A stretch of 64,000 nt of DNA, taken from positions 2,294,001 to 2,358,000 of the forward strand of contig NZ_CP006569.1 in the NCBI RefSeq assembly GCF_000517425.1, in the 5' to 3' direction. Positions 60,067-64,000 of the stretch are shown one piece after another. A program made the position numbers and the translations under genes. The notes under the pieces are model-generated. The model did not search any database. It was not told where the DNA came from and saw nothing but the letters and a program-made list of their open reading frames with translations. Positions within the stretch are counted from its first letter, which is position 1, and each line of letters begins with the position of its first letter. Source of the DNA: Sodalis praecaptivus. GTDB taxonomy: Bacteria; Pseudomonadota; Gammaproteobacteria; Enterobacterales; Enterobacteriaceae.

Positions 60067-60787
60067 AGCCTTGCTCCTCAAGCTGTTTCACCAGGGAAAA
60101 ATCACCGGATTTCACAATGCGGCCCTGATACAGCACATGAACGTGGTCGGGTTGGATGTAGTCCAGAATACGCTGATAATGCGTGACGATAATAAAAGAC
60201 CGTTTGCCGTCGCGCAGGGTATTGACGCCGTGGGCGACGATTTTCAGCGCATCAATATCCAGACCGGAGTCGGTTTCGTCCAGGATGCACAAATCCGGCT
60301 CCAGGGCCGCCATTTGCAAGATATCGTTACGTTTTTTCTCACCGCCGGAGAAGCCCACATTAACCGACCGGGTCAGCAGGTCGGCCGGCATTTTCAGCAG
60401 TTCAATCTTGGCTTCGATGAAATCGGCGAAATCGAAGCGGTCCAGCGGCGGCTGCTCGCGGTATTTACGCACGGCATTCACCGCCGTTTGCAGGAAAAAC
60501 TGGTTGCTGACCCCGGGGATTTCCACCGGGTATTGAAACGCCATGAATACGCCTTCCCCGGCGCGCTCTTCCGGCTCCAGCGCCAGCAAATCGCGGCCCT
60601 TGAACAAGACCTCGCCGGCGGTGACGTCATAGTCTTCGCGCCCGGCAAGCGTCGCTGACAGGGTACTTTTCCCAGAGCCGTTCGGGCCCATGATGGCATG
60701 AACCTCACCGGGTTTTACTTCCAGGCTCAGTCCCTTGAGGATGGCGTTGTCTTCCACGCTGACGTTCAAATCTTTAATCGATAACAT
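60041..60787 (-). CDS. sufC: Fe-S assembly ATPase SufC
   Basis: 248 residues, as in E. coli. Soluble ABC-type ATPase driving conformational change of SufBD. Walker A GPNGSGKST (about 34-42), signature FSGGEKKRN, Walker B LCILDETDSGLD. Well-placed AGGA before the ATG. Confidence 0.98.
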   Translation of the reverse strand: MLSIKDLNVSVEDNAILKGLSLEVKPGEVHAIMGPNGSGKSTLSATLAGREDYDVTAGEVLFKGRDLLALEPEERAGEGVFMAFQYPVEIPGVSNQFFLQTAVNAVRKYREQPPLDRFDFADFIEAKIELLKMPADLLTRSVNVGFSGGEKKRNDILQMAALEPDLCILDETDSGLDIDALKIVAHGVNTLRDGKRSFIIVTHYQRILDYIQPDHVHVLYQGRIVKSGDFSLVKQLEEQGYGWLTEQQ

Positions 60788-60849
60788 GTTTCATTTTTCC
60801 TTTACCCGGCCTGTTGCGACGTCCGGGCAGCAAACGCGGTAGCGCGGCC

Positions 60850-62355
60850 TCAGCCCACGCTGTGTTCAAGGCTGATAGCCAGTAATTTTTGTGCTTCCAC
60901 GGCAAACTCCAGCGGCAGCTCGGAGAACACGTCTTTGCAAAAGCCATTAACGATCATCGAAATCGCATCATCTTCGCTAATGCCGCGCTGGCGGCAATAA
61001 AACAGCTGATCCTCGCCGATACGCGACGTGGTGGCCTCGTGCTCCAACTGGGCGGTGTTGTTGCGCGCTTCCACATAAGGGAACGTGTGGGCGCCACATT
61101 CGCTGCCGATAAGCATGGAGTCACACTGGGTGAAGTTACGCGCGTTAGTGGCGGTCGGCATGATCTTCACCAGCCCGCGATAGGTGTTTTCACTCTGACC
61201 GGCCGAAATCCCCTTTGAGATAATCGTGGAGCGGGTATTCTTGCCGATGTGGATCATCTTGGTGCCGGTATCCGCCTGCTGACGCCCGTTGGTCAGCGCC
61301 ACCGAAAAGAATTCCCCCACCGAATTGTCGCCGCGCAGAATCACGCTCGGGTACTTCCAGGTAATGGCCGAGCCGGTTTCGGATTGCGTCCAGGACATTT
61401 TGGCGTTTTCGCCCGCGCACAGCGCGCGCTTGGTGACGAAGTTGAGGATCCCGCCCTCGGCCTCGCTGCCGGCAAACCAGTTTTGCACCGTGGAATACTT
61501 CACTTCCGCATCTTTCAACACGATAACTTCCACTACGGCCGCATGCAGCTGGTAGCTGTCGCGTACCGGCGCCGAGCAGCCTTCGATGTAGCTGACATAG
61601 CTGCCTTCATCGGCGATAAGAATGGTACGTTCAAACTGACCGGTTTTGGCGGCGTTGATGCGGAAATAGGTCGACAGCTCCATTGGACAGCGCACGCCTT
61701 TCGGCACATAAACGAAGGTGCCGTCGGAGGCGACCGCCGAATTGAGCGCGGCGAAGAAGTTGTCGTTGGCCGGCACCACGCTGCCCAGATATTGGCGCAC
61801 CAGTTCCGGGTGTTCATGAATCGCTTCGCCAAAGGAGCAGAAAATAATGCCCTGCTCCGCCAGCTTATGGCGATAGGTGGTGGAAACCGACACCGAATCG
61901 AAAATGGCATCCACCGCGACCTCGCTGCCCTCGCGCACCGGCACGCCCAACTGGTTGAACGCCTGTTCCACTTCATCGGTGAGATAGTTCTTCGCTCCTT
62001 CCGCCCCGGATTGCTGCGTGGCGCCGGGCTGCGACCCGCAGGTATCGTCGCAGGCGCCGCAGGACGGCGCGGAATAGTAGCTGTAATCGTTATAGTCAAG
62101 CGGCTTGTAGTAGGCTTTCAGCCAGTGCGGCTCGTCCATTTCCAGCCAGGCGCGATAGGCATTAAGACGAAACTCCAGCATCCACTCCGGTTCATCGCGT
62201 TTCGCCGAGATGGCGCGCACCACGTCTTCGCTGATGCCGTGCGCCAGTTCTTCGGTTGCCAGTTGGGTAAAGAAGCCTTCTTTATATCGCTCGCTTTTCA
62301 CCCAGGGTTGAGTCGCGTCAATCGCCTCAGGGGTGTCAGTATTGCTTCGTGCCAT
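60850..62355 (-). CDS. sufB: Fe-S scaffold protein SufB
   Basis: 501 residues against 495 in E. coli. The scaffold on which the cluster is built, with sulfur entering through conserved Cys residues. [19 protein letters not shown] near 91-110, [20 protein letters not shown], and [27 protein letters not shown] are conserved. It lies 13 bases after sufA. Confidence 0.97.
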   Translation of the reverse strand: MARSNTDTPEAIDATQPWVKSERYKEGFFTQLATEELAHGISEDVVRAISAKRDEPEWMLEFRLNAYRAWLEMDEPHWLKAYYKPLDYNDYSYYSAPSCGACDDTCGSQPGATQQSGAEGAKNYLTDEVEQAFNQLGVPVREGSEVAVDAIFDSVSVSTTYRHKLAEQGIIFCSFGEAIHEHPELVRQYLGSVVPANDNFFAALNSAVASDGTFVYVPKGVRCPMELSTYFRINAAKTGQFERTILIADEGSYVSYIEGCSAPVRDSYQLHAAVVEVIVLKDAEVKYSTVQNWFAGSEAEGGILNFVTKRALCAGENAKMSWTQSETGSAITWKYPSVILRGDNSVGEFFSVALTNGRQQADTGTKMIHIGKNTRSTIISKGISAGQSENTYRGLVKIMPTATNARNFTQCDSMLIGSECGAHTFPYVEARNNTAQLEHEATTSRIGEDQLFYCRQRGISEDDAISMIVNGFCKDVFSELPLEFAVEAQKLLAISLEHSVG

Positions 62356-62368
62356 AATGATTCATCGC

Positions 62369-62743
62369 TCAAAGGCCAAAACTTTCGCCGCACCCGCAGG
62401 CGTGCTGAGCTTTGGGATTGTTAAATTTAAACACGTGGTTCAGGCCTTCCTGAACGTAGTCCAGTTCCGTGCCGTCGATGAAAGGCATCGCTTTCAGCGG
62501 CACATATAATCTGGCGCCGTCATGCTCGTAAACCCGGTCGCTGTCCTCAGACTGCGTGGCCTTTTCCACCACATAGCCGAAACCCGCGCAGCCGGACTGT
62601 TTCACGCTTAGCCGCAACCCCAGCATGGCGGGGTCGTTTTCCACCAGGCGCCGGATCTGATGGGCGGCGGAATCGGTTATCGTCAGGCCGCGCCAGATAT
62701 TCTCCTCAAGGGAGAACGTCTCAACCTTATTGTCTACTTGCAT
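62369..62743 (-). CDS. sufA: A-type Fe-S carrier SufA
   Basis: 124 residues against 122 in E. coli. HesB/IscA-type carrier of nascent clusters; cluster ligands Cys52 (VKQSGCAGFGY), Cys116 and Cys118 (ACGCGESFGL). GAGG lies before the ATG. First gene of the six-gene suf operon. Confidence 0.97.
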   Translation of the reverse strand: MQVDNKVETFSLEENIWRGLTITDSAAHQIRRLVENDPAMLGLRLSVKQSGCAGFGYVVEKATQSEDSDRVYEHDGARLYVPLKAMPFIDGTELDYVQEGLNHVFKFNNPKAQHACGCGESFGL

Positions 62744-62830
62744 CAGGTTTACCTCATGACGTTACTTGGTGATACTCGGAAAACCCGCCTATGTTAAAGA
62801 GTTGTATTTTCTCTTCAACCTTGACCTTTA

Positions 62831-62907
62831 TAGGGGAATAGGCCGTTTTTACAGGAAAGGGAGGCAACTACCGCCGGCAAATGCCGTTTTCATCCGCTAT
62901 TCCCCTA
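62831..62907. repeat. 11-bp inverted repeat in the suf upstream region
   Basis: TAGGGGAATAG (62831-62841) and CTATTCCCCTA (62897-62907) are exact complements 55 bp apart. Each is adjacent to a GCCGTTTT-type string (62842-62849 and 62883-62890). It starts about 90 bases upstream of the sufA start. Confidence 0.8.
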
Positions 62908-63144
62908 ATTTATATAGGGCCATTTCACCGCTAATACCCTGATTTTCCGTATGTATGAAAAGAAAGGACCGTTTTTTTAATACTAAAACTTTCTGCCCCG
63001 TGACTAAAGCGAATATTCATAGAAATAAACTATTTTTATAACAGGCGAAAAAATAATTCGTCATTTTCGCTCAGCAAATAGCCAATGGGGAAATAACCCT
63101 AAAATGCGACGGAAATAAGCGCAGCGGCGCCGTTGTCTTTATTT

Positions 63145-63163
63145 GATAATAATTATCATTAAC
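63145..63163. promoter_or_regulatory. Fur box
   Basis: GATAATAATTATCATTAAC closely matches the 19-bp Fur box GATAATGATAATCATTATC. It is 402 bp from sufA and 418 bp from the MFS start. A second weaker site, GATAACAATTATATCAC, starts at 63235. Which gene they control is unclear. Confidence 0.75.
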
Positions 63164-63580
63164 GTAACTGGGCGTTGGTGACGCCCTATTAATTACCGCC
63201 GCCTGCGTCGCGTTTGCTTTGCGTCGCGCGTATTGATAACAATTATATCACAAAAGCGTCGCCGGCGGCAGGCTCTTCTGTGCCTCGCCGGCGCGCGCAT
63301 TCATCGTTGCGGCGCGGGCGACCACGCCTTCTGCGCCGCAGCGAATACGATGACCGCCCCTTGGAACGCCCTCCCCGGCGCCAGGATCACCCGGCCGGCG
63401 TTAGCGCAGGCGCAGGCCGCCCGTGGCATTGGCGGCGGTGAAATTGCTGCGCAACGTGACCCCCGCCGGCGTTAGCGTGGGCGCAGGTCCCTCGACACCG
63501 GCGCGCAGACATTTTTGTTTCCCCTGACGCGGGCGATAGCGCTATGCTGTAGCCCTGGTTTTTTCCCGCTGGATCCTGCT

Positions 63581-64000
63581 ATGCCCACGTCCGACCGCCC
63601 CGCCGCGTCCCTGACGGCACCGGAGTTGAATAAGCGCATTATCCCCATCGTTTTTTTCACCTTTATTTGCTATTTAACCATTGGCATCCCGCTGGCCATT
63701 TTGCCGGGGTTCACCCACACAACCCTAGGGTTCAGTCCGCTGATAGCCGGTATTGCCATCAGCGTGCAGTATTTCAGCACGCTGGCCAGCCGCCCCTATG
63801 CCGGCCGCTGCGCCGACCTGCTGGGGGCGAAGAAAATTGTTCTTATTGGCCTGCTGTGCTGCGCCCTGAGCGGCGCCTGCTATCTGTTGGCCCGCGCCAC
63901 CAGCGTCGATCCGGCGCTAAGCCTCGGCTGTCTTTTTGCCGGCCGGCTGCTGCTGGGCGTGGGCGAAAGCTTCGCCAGCACCGGGTCCATGCTGTGGGGG
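63581..64000 (+). CDS. MFS transporter, YhhS-like (partial, runs off the window)
   Basis: 140 N-terminal residues are visible before the window ends. IPIVFFTFICYLTIGIPLAI, LGFSPLIAGIAISVQYFSTLASRP, YAGRCADLLGAKKIVLIGLL and LLLGVGESFASTGSMLWG match the UPF0226/YhhS group of major-facilitator exporters; YfcJ is a more distant possibility. Substrate unknown. The ATG is preceded by TGGATCC, a weak ribosome site. E. coli has no such gene next to sufA. Confidence 0.85.
   Translation, partial: MPTSDRPAASLTAPELNKRIIPIVFFTFICYLTIGIPLAILPGFTHTTLGFSPLIAGIAISVQYFSTLASRPYAGRCADLLGAKKIVLIGLLCCALSGACYLLARATSVDPALSLGCLFAGRLLLGVGESFASTGSMLWG

Larger units (their letters stand above)
62744..63580. promoter_or_regulatory. 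divergent control region of suf and the MFS gene
   Basis: About 840 bp without a gene. It contains an 11-bp inverted repeat near sufA (62831-62907), two Fur-like sites (63145-63163 and 63235-63253), and a 23-bp imperfect direct repeat (about 63394 and 63465). Oxidative and iron control of suf by OxyR, IscR and Fur is known in E. coli; only Fur-like sequences are recognisable by eye. Confidence 0.55.

Overview
The window looks like a chromosomal segment of a gamma-proteobacterium of the Enterobacterales. Protein sequences and gene order closely follow the 36-38 min region of the Escherichia coli map (tus/fumC-manA-ydgA-add ... ydgJ ... cnb-ydgK-rsxABCDGE-nth-dtpA-pdxY-tyrS-pdxH-mliC-anmK-slyB/slyA ... 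cfa-ribE-mdtK-tRNA-Val x2-pykF-lpp-ldtE-sufESDCBA). High G+C, many E. coli genes missing from between conserved neighbours, a TTG-started SlyA/RovA and tandem GC-rich repeats in gaps suggest a Sodalis-like organism. That assignment is inference from memory of families, not a database search. Nearly all genes are intact and I recognised no insertion sequence, prophage or CRISPR array.

Layout. (1) 1-5.7 kb: end of tus, fumC, manA, ydgA, add. (2) 5.7-16.5 kb, first accessory block: a 993-residue membrane-anchored protein with an HExxH metallopeptidase-like C-terminus, a macA-macB-outer-membrane-factor export operon, a replication Ter site, a CPBP-family membrane protease-like gene and a yfeH-type transporter. 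(3) 16.5-25.9 kb: ydgJ, then an L-arabinose island with araFGH-araC facing araBA across one control region; araD is not here. (4) 26-33.6 kb: cnb, ydgK, the complete Rsx/Rnf electron-transport operon and nth. (5) 34-45.1 kb: dtpA, pdxY, tyrS, pdxH, mliC, anmK, slyB with a PhoP-box promoter, slyA, ydhL, gloA, rnt, grxD. (6) 45.5-52.3 kb: mepH, a 29-codon ynhF, purR, cfa, ribE, mdtK and two tRNA-Val(GAC). (7) 52.8-64 kb: pykF, lpp, the L,D-transpeptidase ldtE, the complete suf Fe-S assembly operon, and the start of a YhhS-type MFS transporter.

The segment appears to lie in the replication terminus: the tus end, a near-perfect Ter site (13963-13985) and two perfect matches to the MatP site matS inside rsxC agree with each other. 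Functional themes are redox and Fe-S homeostasis (rsx, nth, grxD, suf), envelope maintenance (lpp, ldtE, mepH, slyB, mliC, anmK), vitamin B6 and riboflavin metabolism (pdxY, pdxH, ribE), and arabinose uptake. The most novel element is the 993-aa HExxH protein and its co-directional MacAB-type exporter. Several tandem and inverted repeats (rsxC tail, 33.6 kb, 55.1-55.3 kb, suf control region) are not explained by the genes.
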